Shown one piece after another: positions 1-10,724 of a stretch of DNA of 64,000 bases. The first letter of the stretch is position 1, and every line of letters begins with the position of its first letter. The notes under the pieces are model-generated. The model was not told the DNA's origin and made no database searches. It saw only the letters and a program-made list of their open reading frames with translations. Made by a program: the position numbers and the translations under genes. This DNA comes from Spirochaetia bacterium (lineage in GTDB: Bacteria > Spirochaetota > Spirochaetia > Treponematales > Rectinemataceae): positions 1 to 64,000 of the forward strand of contig JARKOY010000174.1 in assembly GCA_029975555.1 (NCBI GenBank). Direction: 5' to 3'.

Positions 1-108
1 TTCTCTCGCCTGTCCCTCGATCCCCTGGATGAAAAGTTCTGGAAACGCCGCTTCCCTACCCCTTTAAAAATATCTCCAGAATATCTGCCTCGCTATGCCC
101 TCGCTTAA
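1..108 (+). CDS. 3' end of an unidentified upstream gene (partial)
   Basis: Frame 1 is open from the first base for 35 codons and stops with TAA at 106-108. The tail reads as a plausible protein end with several charged and aromatic residues (for example EKFWKRRF near residues 11-18 of the visible part). The beginning lies outside the window, so no function can be assigned. It is on the same strand as secA, 72 bases upstream of its start, and the secA promoter lies in the gap. It could also be a chance open frame; 35 codons is too few to be sure. Confidence 0.35.
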   Translation, partial: FSRLSLDPLDEKFWKRRFPTPLKISPEYLPRYALA

Positions 109-145
109 CCATCCCCTCTGCAGGCTTCGGAACACTATGTATTCC

Positions 146-174
146 TTGACCCTTTGTAAGAACGAAAGTATTCT
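146..174 (+). promoter_or_regulatory. secA promoter, predicted leaderless
   Basis: TTGACC (146-151), a 17-nt spacer and TATTCT (169-174) fit a sigma-70 promoter. Only six bases (TAAGAC) separate the -10 box from the ATG at 181, so the expected transcription start is the A of the start codon. No Shine-Dalgarno sequence precedes secA, which agrees with a leaderless mRNA. Confidence 0.6.
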
Positions 175-180
175 TAAGAC

Positions 181-2946
<2,766 letters not shown>

Positions 2947-2973
2947 CGGAATGAACAAGATGGAGCGCTGAGG

Positions 2974-4413
2974 ATGTCGCTCAACTGCGAGGAGATCGAC
3001 CGTATTCTTTCAGAGGCTCCGCTTGACGGAACCAAGATACAGAATGTCTATCAGCCTTCGTTCGATTCTCTTGTGCTGGAGCTCTATGGCCACGGAAAGC
3101 TCACTTATTATCTCATCAGCATCGCTCACAACGCGTGCAGGCTCCATCCACTCAGCGCTCCACCTCCCCGAAATGAGCGGCCGCTGCGCTTTATGGAATG
3201 CCTGCGCTCCCGAATACGGGGAGGCACCATCCTCCATGCGGCACAGATTGCGAAAGATCGCATCATAAAGATTGAAATCGCGAGGGCAGACGAAGATGGC
3301 CTTCCGACACGGCTCTACCTCTATGCACGGCTCTGGAGCGGTGCAGGAAACGTGCTCCTCGTGTCGAATGAAGGCACCATCATCGACGCGCTCCGCCGCC
3401 TTCCTTCCAGAAACGAAGTCTCCGGTGCGCCTTTTTCTCCACCGCTCCCCCGCGATGCTCAAGGTACCCAACCGCAGTACGCCGTCCGCGACATCGCTGG
3501 AACTGGTCCTTTCTGGCAGCGTGTCGAGCGGTATTACGCGCAGTCGAACGGCCTACTCTCCCGCGAGACGCTGATAGCCCAGGCGCGAGAGATCTTTGAG
3601 CGCAAAAAGGGTGCCCTGGAGAACAGACTCTCGGTTCTTGTGTCTAAACAGAAAGAGTATTCACAGGCGGAGCGCTTTCGCCAAATAGGAGACATTCTCA
3701 TCGCCGGCTATGAGGTCGAGACGCAGGGCACAAAGACCTTTGCCCGCACCTTCGACTTCTATGAGAACAGAGAGCTGCTCGTCGAGATCGACCCGAAGGC
3801 CAGCCCTGCCCAAAATGCCACGACATACTACGAAAAATACCACAAAGCAAAGCATGGAATTGAAGAAATGGACGCGGAGATTCACCGCTGCGAAGCCTCC
3901 ATCAGGCAGCTTGAATCCTGGCTCGCGCAGATCGAGGCAGAAACGGATCCTCTTGTCATCGCCCGAATTCTGCGCAAGGGCGGAGCCGCACGGAGCAAAG
4001 AGAAGCCCCGTTATCCTTGCCAATATCTGGAATATAGGGGATGGACAATCCTCATAGGGAGATCAGGCAAAGAGAACGACGAGCTGCTGCGGCATATCGT
4101 GCGAGGCTCTGATCTCTGGCTGCACGCAAGAGACTACGCCGGCTCTTATGTGTTCATAAGAGCGCAGAAAAACAAATCCATTCCGCCCGAAGTGCTCCTG
4201 GCGGCAGCCCGGCTTGCCATCTATTATTCCAAGGCCCGAAAAAACCTGGGCGGAGACGTCCACGCGACCTTCGTCAAGAACCTCCGGAGGGTTAAGGGGG
4301 GACCTGTCGGCCTGGTGGTTCCATATTTCGAGAAAAATTTATATATTACCTTTACAGAGGCCCAAATCCGTGAGCTTCTCGAAGAGAATCGACGAGAGGA
4401 GGAGACACTATGA
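2974..4413 (+). CDS. NFACT family protein (Rqc2/RqcH-like, fibronectin-binding family)
   Basis: Proteins of this family bind the obstructed 50S subunit and peptidyl-tRNA and, in the RqcH type, add C-terminal alanine tails to stalled peptides. At 479 residues it is shorter than typical RqcH (about 570). Visible parts are an NFACT-N start (SLNCEEIDRILSEAPLDG), a central charged coiled-coil region around residues 210-310, and a C-terminal NFACT-R (DUF814) domain with the hallmark DLWLHARDYAGSYV near 380. The stop overlaps the next start by four bases (ATGA at 4410), so it is translationally coupled to a transporter operon with no obvious functional link. Whether it keeps tailing activity cannot be told from the sequence. 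Confidence 0.88.
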   Translation: MSLNCEEIDRILSEAPLDGTKIQNVYQPSFDSLVLELYGHGKLTYYLISIAHNACRLHPLSAPPPRNERPLRFMECLRSRIRGGTILHAAQIAKDRIIKIEIARADEDGLPTRLYLYARLWSGAGNVLLVSNEGTIIDALRRLPSRNEVSGAPFSPPLPRDAQGTQPQYAVRDIAGTGPFWQRVERYYAQSNGLLSRETLIAQAREIFERKKGALENRLSVLVSKQKEYSQAERFRQIGDILIAGYEVETQGTKTFARTFDFYENRELLVEIDPKASPAQNATTYYEKYHKAKHGIEEMDAEIHRCEASIRQLESWLAQIEAETDPLVIARILRKGGAARSKEKPRYPCQYLEYRGWTILIGRSGKENDELLRHIVRGSDLWLHARDYAGSYVFIRAQKNKSIPPEVLLAAARLAIYYSKARKNLGGDVHATFVKNLRRVKGGPVGLVVPYFEKNLYITFTEAQIRELLEENRREEETL

Positions 4414-5372
4414 GGCGCTTCATGGTCATTTTTACAACATTTCTATGTATTGTAAATATATCCATGGCAACTGCCGTCCCAAGCGACACCGTAACCATCT
4501 CGGTGCTCAAGGGGCCTTCCGGCCTCAGCGGCGCATGGATGATGAGCGAGCTTTCCCGAACGAGTCCTGGAGAGTTCAGGTTCATCACCGCCTCGAGCGC
4601 AGACATGGTCGTGGCGAAGCTCCTGAACGGCGAAATCGATGCCGGCGTGTTGCCTGTGAACGTTGCGGCCAAGCTCTACAACGCCGGGGTCCCTCTCCAG
4701 GCACTTGCTGTGGTAGGCAATGGGATGGTGAAATTTCTGACCACCGACCCCGCGATAGCGGACCTCCAAGACCTCAGAGGCAAAACGGTCTATGTGGCGG
4801 GGCAGAAGGCAACTCCCGACTACCTGTTCCAGTATCTCTGCGCCCAAAAGGGCTTGATCGCTGGGAAAGATTATGTGCCCGTCTACAGTCTCGCCTATCC
4901 AGAGATTGCCGCGGGTCTGGCGAGCGGTAAGATTGCATACGCCGTATTGCCAGAGCCCTTCGCCACTCAGGCGCTTCAGAAGAATCGAGCCATAAGGACG
5001 CCGATCGACCTCACCAAAGAGTGGCGGGCTGCGACTGGACAGAACGACTACCCGATGTCCCTCTTCGTTGTCCAGAAGGCTCTCGTCGAATCGTCCCCGG
5101 ACAAAGTCAGAATACTCCTCGATTCCTACCGAGCATCTATTCAGAGAGCCATCCAGGACCCTGCGGGCACAGGAAAGCTCGCAGAGAGCCTGGACCTGGG
5201 GGTGTCGGCCCAAGTGGCGACGATGGCAATTCCTCTCTCCAACTTTGTCTTCGTTGAAGCCATCCGCGCCGTTCCCAACATCGAGGCACTGCTGTCGGTA
5301 TTTTTGCAGTTCGACCCGGCGAGCATCGGCGGCGTCATACCGCCTTCTGCGTTCTATGCCAAGATCCAATAG
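4410..5372 (+). CDS. ABC transporter substrate-binding protein, NitT/TauT (SsuA/THI5-like) class
   Basis: This 320-residue protein begins with a hydrophobic signal sequence (residues 5-22, ending ATAVPSD), consistent with export to the periplasm. The body has the pattern of the NMT1/SsuA family: an early stretch on substrate entry, GEIDAGVLPVNVAAKL (about 70-85), DLQDLRGKTVYVAGQKATPDYL (112-133), and SGKIAYAVLPEPFAT (about 172-186). These proteins bind nitrate, taurine, sulfonates, thiamine precursors or similar small molecules; the ligand here cannot be named. The permease and ATPase genes follow directly, so it is the binding protein of a complete importer. The start overlaps the preceding stop by four bases. 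Confidence 0.9.
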   Translation: MRRFMVIFTTFLCIVNISMATAVPSDTVTISVLKGPSGLSGAWMMSELSRTSPGEFRFITASSADMVVAKLLNGEIDAGVLPVNVAAKLYNAGVPLQALAVVGNGMVKFLTTDPAIADLQDLRGKTVYVAGQKATPDYLFQYLCAQKGLIAGKDYVPVYSLAYPEIAAGLASGKIAYAVLPEPFATQALQKNRAIRTPIDLTKEWRAATGQNDYPMSLFVVQKALVESSPDKVRILLDSYRASIQRAIQDPAGTGKLAESLDLGVSAQVATMAIPLSNFVFVEAIRAVPNIEALLSVFLQFDPASIGGVIPPSAFYAKIQ

Positions 5373-6156
5373 CGTACAACCACAGCCGCTCTTGTGGCGG
5401 CTTTTGGGGGTGGCCGCATTCCTCGCAGTCTGGCAGTTGGCGGCAGCCCTCGTCAAAAGTAACCTAATCCTCCCTCGGCCGTGGGAAGCGGGCCTTGCCC
5501 TGTGGCATTTGCTGGGCGGGGCAGGATTTTGGGGTGCTGTGGCAGGCACCATGCTGCGCGTCTTGGAAGCGTTCGCATTCAGCCTCTGTTTTGGCCTTGG
5601 AAGCGGTGCGCTGAGCGGTTTTTATCCTGAGGTGAAGGCCTTCATGAGTCCTTTCATTACGGGGGTAAGGGCTACTCCTGTCTTGGCCCTCATTCTGCTC
5701 GCGATGTTCTGGTTCCCGTCGACGCAGGTTCCCGTCTTCAGCGCCGTTCTCATGGCCTTCCCTGTCATCTACACGTCGGCCGAAACAGGGGGTCACGCCG
5801 CGGAGCAAAGACTTGTCCAGATGGCGGAGCTCTTCCATGTGCCAAAGACAACGATTTTCTGGAGGCTCCGTGTGCCATCTGCACTTCCCTATCTGTTTTC
5901 CGGGGCAAAGAATGCACTGGGCCTGTCGTGGAAGGTCGTCGTCGCCGGCGAAGTCCTGGCGCAGCCCCGGATGGCCCTCGGCACCGGCATGCAGGATGCT
6001 AGACTCTCGCTCGAAACGCCGACCGTCTTTGCCTGGGCTATTACGACCATACTGCTCTGTGGGCTCACCGAATATTTTTTTGGACTTTTGGCAACCAAGC
6101 TCAGCGCCAAATTTCGGCAGATGGAGGAAGCGCCAGATAGGCGAGGCGAGCAATGA
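5356..6156 (+). CDS. ABC transporter permease (BPD_transp_1), NitT/TauT class
   Basis: A 266-residue integral membrane protein with several hydrophobic segments (about 16-34, 62-82, 98-125, 180-200 and 228-245). The EAA coupling region is seen near residues 151-180 (AEQRLVQMAELFHVPKTT). I use the ATG at 5356, which overlaps the binding-protein gene by 17 bases; the open frame extends upstream to 5068 but that part is antisense-like shadow of the previous gene. It belongs with the binding protein before it and the ATPase after it (ATGA overlap at 6153). Confidence 0.9.
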   Translation: MPRSNSVQPQPLLWRLLGVAAFLAVWQLAAALVKSNLILPRPWEAGLALWHLLGGAGFWGAVAGTMLRVLEAFAFSLCFGLGSGALSGFYPEVKAFMSPFITGVRATPVLALILLAMFWFPSTQVPVFSAVLMAFPVIYTSAETGGHAAEQRLVQMAELFHVPKTTIFWRLRVPSALPYLFSGAKNALGLSWKVVVAGEVLAQPRMALGTGMQDARLSLETPTVFAWAITTILLCGLTEYFFGLLATKLSAKFRQMEEAPDRRGEQ

Positions 6157-6905
6157 GTCTCTCCGTGAAAAATCTTCAAAAAAGTTTCGGTTCGCTGCAT
6201 GTGCTCCAAGATGTAAGCTTCGAGATGGAGGACTCCTCAATTGTCGCAATTCTTGGTCCGAGCGGCTGTGGAAAGACCACTATCCTGAACATCTTGTCAG
6301 GGATCATGCGCGCAGACTCAGGAGATCTCGCCGGCTTTGAAGGCAAACGTTTTTCGTACTGCTTTCAGGAGCCGAGGCTCCTTGGCTGGCTCAGCGCCGA
6401 AGACAATCTGCGCTTTGCGCTGTCTTCTCTTCTTCGATTCCGCAAGGAGTCCTCAAGCCTGGAGTGGCGCATCGAGCGCTTTTTGCGTGAGTCTGGCCTC
6501 TTCGAATTCAAGGGGTACAGACCAAACCAGCTCTCGGGTGGAATGCAAAAACGCCTTGCCCTGGCGAGGGCATTCGCGTTCCCTTCCGACATACTGCTGC
6601 TCGATGAGGCTTTCTCCGCAGTGGACCTCAGGCAGAAAATCGAGCTCATGCGCGCATTCCTCCGCCTGTGGGCCGACGAAAAACCGACGGTGATCATCGT
6701 CTCGCACGATATTCACGACGCGCTTTTTCTTGCGGATCAAGTCGTGGTTCTAAGTCAGCGCCCCGCCCGCGTCGAAGGAAGTCTGCACATCGACCTTCCC
6801 CACGAGAAAAGGACCTTTGCCTCTCCAGAGCTTTCGAGGTTCGAGGTGGAACTTTACCGGCTCTTGGGCTTCGATCATCTCGACAATCCCGTACCGCGCT
6901 GCTGA
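6153..6905 (+). CDS. ABC transporter ATP-binding protein, NitT/TauT class
   Basis: The 250-residue nucleotide-binding subunit that powers the importer. It has Walker A GPSGCGKTT (about 35-43), signature LSGGMQKRLALARA (127-140), Walker B DILLLDEAF (147-155) and the H-loop VIIVSHDIHDALFLAD (178-193). The start overlaps the permease stop (ATGA). Its 3' end runs 31 bases into the 3' end of the histidine kinase gene on the other strand, so the two transcripts are antisense to each other at their tails. Confidence 0.93.
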   Translation: MSLSVKNLQKSFGSLHVLQDVSFEMEDSSIVAILGPSGCGKTTILNILSGIMRADSGDLAGFEGKRFSYCFQEPRLLGWLSAEDNLRFALSSLLRFRKESSSLEWRIERFLRESGLFEFKGYRPNQLSGGMQKRLALARAFAFPSDILLLDEAFSAVDLRQKIELMRAFLRLWADEKPTVIIVSHDIHDALFLADQVVVLSQRPARVEGSLHIDLPHEKRTFASPELSRFEVELYRLLGFDHLDNPVPRC

Positions 6906-8776
6906 AAAAGGCCGGCGCACGTCAATGTGTCTGTACAGGCTTCGAGGAGCGCTCGGGCATCAAAGGGTTTATACAAGAGATGAACGCCCTGGGGAAGATC
7001 GAGCTCGTGGGATTCGTAGCCCGTCATGAAGAGACAGGCGGCAATCCGGCCGTCCCTCTGCAACCTCTCCCAGAGCTCCGTCCCATACATGCCCGGCAAA
7101 ACGACATCAGCAATCATCAAATCGAATTCCAAGCGTTCGGCGAGCAAGAAGGCCTCGCCCGCATTGATGCAGGTTTCAACGCTCGCCCCTACGCGCCTGA
7201 GGACTCGTGCGCACGATTCAAGGATCGATGCATCATCGTCGACGATGAGGATGCGCGTATGCTCCAGCACGTTTGACAATGTGTCGCCCACAAGAGTCGA
7301 CGTCGATATCCTTCGTTCCTTGGAACCGTTCAACGATGCGGGGTTCTGCAGGCGTGGAAGCCAGATACTGAACACGGTACCGCTGCCCACCTTGCTGTCC
7401 ACCGTGATGTGCCCGCCATTCAGCTCAGTAAGGGATTTTACGATCGAGAGGCCGAGCCCCGTCCCTTTGTCGGCTTCCTTTGTGGTAAAAAATGGGTCAA
7501 AAATCTTTGTGATATCACGGGCATCTATACCGACGCCGTTGTCCTTCACCTGTATGAGAGCGTATTGGCCGCGTGGAGAGGCGTCATCTTCTTGAATGTC
7601 GAGTTGAATAAAGATGCGCGGATTCTCTGTCTTCTCCAGGGCATCCCTCGCATTGACTACAAGGTTGAGCAGAATCTGTTCGACGTGGCCCACATCGACG
7701 CTCGCGAACACCGGCTCTTCCGGCACCTCCAGCGACAATGAAATCCGTTCTGGGAGCAGCCTCTTAAATATTTTGCAGCCATCATTCAGGACATCTCTCA
7801 GGTCCACGGTGCTCGGCGCATACGACTTGGGACGAGAAAAGCCCAGAAGCTGCTTCGTCAACGCGGATGTCTTCTGGACTACTCTTTCGATGCCCTGAAC
7901 ATCTTCCTGCGCCGCGCTGTCCGGGGGCAACTCCATCTTCACCATCTCGAGGAACCCCAGCATCGAGGTCATAAAATTATTGAGGTCGTGCGCGACTCCG
8001 CCCGCCAACCTGCCGATGGCCTCCAATTTCTGAGACTGAAAGAGTTCTTCCCTCAAACGCTTGGACTCCGTAATATCGACAAACTCACAGAGAATATTGG
8101 CCTTGCCGGGCTCCTCCTGAAAAAAAGAAAAATTGCAGACGAGGTCCCGTTGACCTTGACCAACATCGCGCGTGCGAATCTCCTCCTGAAAGACCTGGTT
8201 GTGGTGGAGGCTGGCGAGAATCTCCGCCCATTGCTCCTCTTCCAAAAACATGTCCTGGATCTTTTTTATTTCCTCAGATGTGGCGAAATTCGATTCAAAT
8301 GCTCTGTTGCGCTCCAGTATGGTACCTTCGGAGTCGACGACGCAGCGCGCGGAGAGGCTGTATGCAAATAAATTCCTATATCTGCGCTCGCTGTCCCTCA
8401 ATTTCTTTTCCATGGAAGCGCGGTAGAGTGCGGCTTCGACGTTGGCGGTGAGTTCCCGCGATGAGAAGGGTTTTATCAGTATCCCGAGGGGCTCAGCCTC
8501 GCGCAGTTTTGCCAGGGAGCTCGATATCGTGTGGTCGCTGATGACAAGGCAATATATGCCGACTTCGCGGTGAATCCTTACCGCTCCATCGATGACCGAC
8601 CGCTGATCATCTCCTATGTCCACAATGAGAAGCTCATAATCCAAACTTCTTGGCTCGCCGAGAATTTCATCGATACTGGAAAACACATCGACATCTGCAA
8701 GCTTCCCCCGTTCGATGCTCTTTGCGATATCGAGCGCAATAATGGGGTCCGGCTCCAAAACCGCGATTCTCGGCAT
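6875..8776 (-). CDS. Hybrid sensor histidine kinase with two receiver domains
   Basis: The order is receiver (about 1-120), PAS (about 128-240), HisKA with the phospho-His box VAHDLNNF (about 270), HATPase with DNGVGIDARD and GTGLGLSIV (about 410-450), and a second receiver (about 515-630). The N-terminal receiver keeps the acidic pair (EPDP), an Asp in LLIVDIGD and the IKPF Lys; the C-terminal one keeps DDD, MIADVVLPG and YKPF. No membrane segment is visible, so it is probably a cytoplasmic sensor. A start at 8776 is preceded by AAGAGG nine bases upstream. It follows the lipoprotein protease gene by 20 bases and probably shares its transcript. The signal is unknown; no DNA-binding output domain is present. 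Confidence 0.9.
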   Translation of the reverse strand: MPRIAVLEPDPIIALDIAKSIERGKLADVDVFSSIDEILGEPRSLDYELLIVDIGDDQRSVIDGAVRIHREVGIYCLVISDHTISSSLAKLREAEPLGILIKPFSSRELTANVEAALYRASMEKKLRDSERRYRNLFAYSLSARCVVDSEGTILERNRAFESNFATSEEIKKIQDMFLEEEQWAEILASLHHNQVFQEEIRTRDVGQGQRDLVCNFSFFQEEPGKANILCEFVDITESKRLREELFQSQKLEAIGRLAGGVAHDLNNFMTSMLGFLEMVKMELPPDSAAQEDVQGIERVVQKTSALTKQLLGFSRPKSYAPSTVDLRDVLNDGCKIFKRLLPERISLSLEVPEEPVFASVDVGHVEQILLNLVVNARDALEKTENPRIFIQLDIQEDDASPRGQYALIQVKDNGVGIDARDITKIFDPFFTTKEADKGTGLGLSIVKSLTELNGGHITVDSKVGSGTVFSIWLPRLQNPASLNGSKERRISTSTLVGDTLSNVLEHTRILIVDDDASILESCARVLRRVGASVETCINAGEAFLLAERLEFDLMIADVVLPGMYGTELWERLQRDGRIAACLFMTGYESHELDLPQGVHLLYKPFDARALLEACTDTLTCAGLFQQRGTGLSR

Positions 8777-8796
8777 AAATGCTGACCTCTTACTTT

Positions 8797-10716
8797 TTAA
8801 ATGACTGTAGCACTTTCAGCAGGGAACTCCAACCTGATTGTACGCTCCAAATAACCGCTCTGTCGAGATTTCGTGGAGAATTCGAGGATGAGCCTCTTGT
8901 CTTTTCTGTTGAGCAGAAACCTGGTGATCTGTACGGCATCGCCTTCTCCGAGACCGATTTCGTCGGCAGCCTCAGCGGGGCAGACCCACTGCACCGTATA
9001 GAGGCCTTCAACCTTCTTCGAACTGCCGAGTTGCGTCAGTCTTGCCCCCAGTACACCTTCCAGAATGATGTTTTTCGGGATACTGTCCCACGCGGGAATA
9101 AGGGATGCTCCAGTCTCGGACCCAAGGCGCCGCAGCCTTCCGATGGGCTGAAAATCGCGCTGAGCTTCAATATAGCAAAGCGCATCTTTTGGAATGGATG
9201 TGAGCTGAAGCTGAATCGAGGCGATGTCCTTCGAGAGCTTGCCATTGATGGCCGTAAGGACGTCGCCCGCCCGGAAGGCGGCCAGAGACTGGTCGAGATC
9301 GGCGAGCACCAGAGGATTCTGCCCGCTGCCCTTGCCCAGCATGAGGCCCAACCGGGGATGCGTAGCCGCCTTCCCTTCAAATAAGGCTGGGAGCGAAGCG
9401 ACGAGCCACTGCACAGGCAGCGCAAAATTTATGTTCTGAAAAGACGGCAGTCCTGCAAAGACCATGCCCACTAAAACGCCGCCCGCCGAAAAGAGCGGGC
9501 TTCCGGAATTGCCCTCGTTGACGGGAACATCGATCTGGGCAGCCTCTCCGTACGATATGATTTTCCTGCTCAATGAGCTCACAACGCCTGCAGTGACGCT
9601 GTTTTCAAGCCCCACAGGGGATCCTACCGCAAAAACCCTGTCTCCCGCCTGGAATTTCGTCGTCGCAGGCAAGAAGATTGTTCCCGGCGCCACCTCCTCC
9701 GACCTGATGAGCGCGAGGTCCATCTCCTCATCCCAGCCGATCACCTTGGCAGGCACCTTTATCTGAGGATTTTCCGAGGGACGGATGCTTACACGAGAAT
9801 AGCCTTTATAGCTAGGATCTACTTCACTCTGGACCACATGATAATTCGTGAGGTAGAGCCCCTTCGATATCTGAAATGCAGTTCCTAGCACCCGGTCGGG
9901 GACGCTGTAGCCCGACTGTATTTTGAAGCCACGATCGACATACACCGTGACCACGCTGGAGACGGCACGAGCAAGCCAATCGTCTCCAGGGGCCTGCAGA
10001 GGCTCAGAGCCGCCGCTGCCTTTATTGGCGGCCAGGGCCGTGAACCACGCCTCAGCATCGGTATCCCCATGCTCCTTTGCCCGTTGTGCCCAGCGCTCGT
10101 AATAGCGCAACGGTTCTTGAATATCGATGATGGATGTCAAGCTGTCCGGCCAATCCTTGCCGGTGGACAGAGAGGCCAGCTCCGGCGCTGCCGCAAGCGC
10201 AGTGGAAAGAGATGCCTTGCCTGCCACATAGCCGTACCTCTGAAACCTCTCTTCGGCATCCAGGAAAATAAGCTGCAGCCTTGTCTCTGGCGCGCCGATC
10301 GAGAGAAGGTCATCAGAAAGCAAGGCCTTAAGCTCTTCATGTCGCGAAGCGTAGCGACATATTGAAGAGGCCGAAAAAGAAAGGCGGTTCGCCGTCACAA
10401 TATCGTGGTCACGCAGTGCCCTCTTGAACGATGCGACGATGTTGTCCGACGAAGTCTTGAAGAGTGTCAGTGCCCGCTCTCCAATGACACTTCCTCTCAG
10501 AGGCCCACCTTTTTCTCTCTGTTTTTCAAAGATGTCCGAGAGAATCGCGATGCTCTGCTCCGGGTCTGTCTGTGAGAGCTCTTCAATGCGGCCGGCAACC
10601 GCCTCCGAGGGGGCGATGGTCGGGGGAGCTTCTTCGGGCGACGAGACACAGCCGTGCAGCACCACGGAGATGCCGCAAAAAGCACACAAGACCGCCGCTG
10701 AATATTTTTTTCTCAT
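8797..10716 (-). CDS. Trypsin-like S1C (HtrA/Deg-type) serine protease lipoprotein
   Basis: A 639-residue protein with a lipoprotein signal (lipobox VLHGC, Cys23), so it is probably anchored in the envelope. Residues 30-245 form an alpha-helical region that may be a helical-repeat scaffold. The protease domain follows with the triad His293 (TNYHVV), Asp333 (EMDLALI) and Ser404 (NEGNSGSPL). A PDZ-like region (about 445-510, LGLMLGKGSG and FRAGDVLTAINGK) comes next. It is larger than ordinary DegP/DegQ because of the N-terminal region and a C-terminal extra domain of about 110 residues. It starts nine bases after ftsH ends and precedes the histidine kinase, so three genes (ftsH, protease, kinase) form a quality-control-like operon. 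The function in envelope protein turnover is inferred. Confidence 0.88.
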   Translation of the reverse strand: MRKKYSAAVLCAFCGISVVLHGCVSSPEEAPPTIAPSEAVAGRIEELSQTDPEQSIAILSDIFEKQREKGGPLRGSVIGERALTLFKTSSDNIVASFKRALRDHDIVTANRLSFSASSICRYASRHEELKALLSDDLLSIGAPETRLQLIFLDAEERFQRYGYVAGKASLSTALAAAPELASLSTGKDWPDSLTSIIDIQEPLRYYERWAQRAKEHGDTDAEAWFTALAANKGSGGSEPLQAPGDDWLARAVSSVVTVYVDRGFKIQSGYSVPDRVLGTAFQISKGLYLTNYHVVQSEVDPSYKGYSRVSIRPSENPQIKVPAKVIGWDEEMDLALIRSEEVAPGTIFLPATTKFQAGDRVFAVGSPVGLENSVTAGVVSSLSRKIISYGEAAQIDVPVNEGNSGSPLFSAGGVLVGMVFAGLPSFQNINFALPVQWLVASLPALFEGKAATHPRLGLMLGKGSGQNPLVLADLDQSLAAFRAGDVLTAINGKLSKDIASIQLQLTSIPKDALCYIEAQRDFQPIGRLRRLGSETGASLIPAWDSIPKNIILEGVLGARLTQLGSSKKVEGLYTVQWVCPAEAADEIGLGEGDAVQITRFLLNRKDKRLILEFSTKSRQSGYLERTIRLEFPAESATVI

Positions 10717-10724
10717 TTATTTCC

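Noticed and set aside
4443-5552. 369-codon ORF on the minus strand
   Set aside because: Antisense to the substrate-binding protein and permease; low-complexity, Arg-rich translation.
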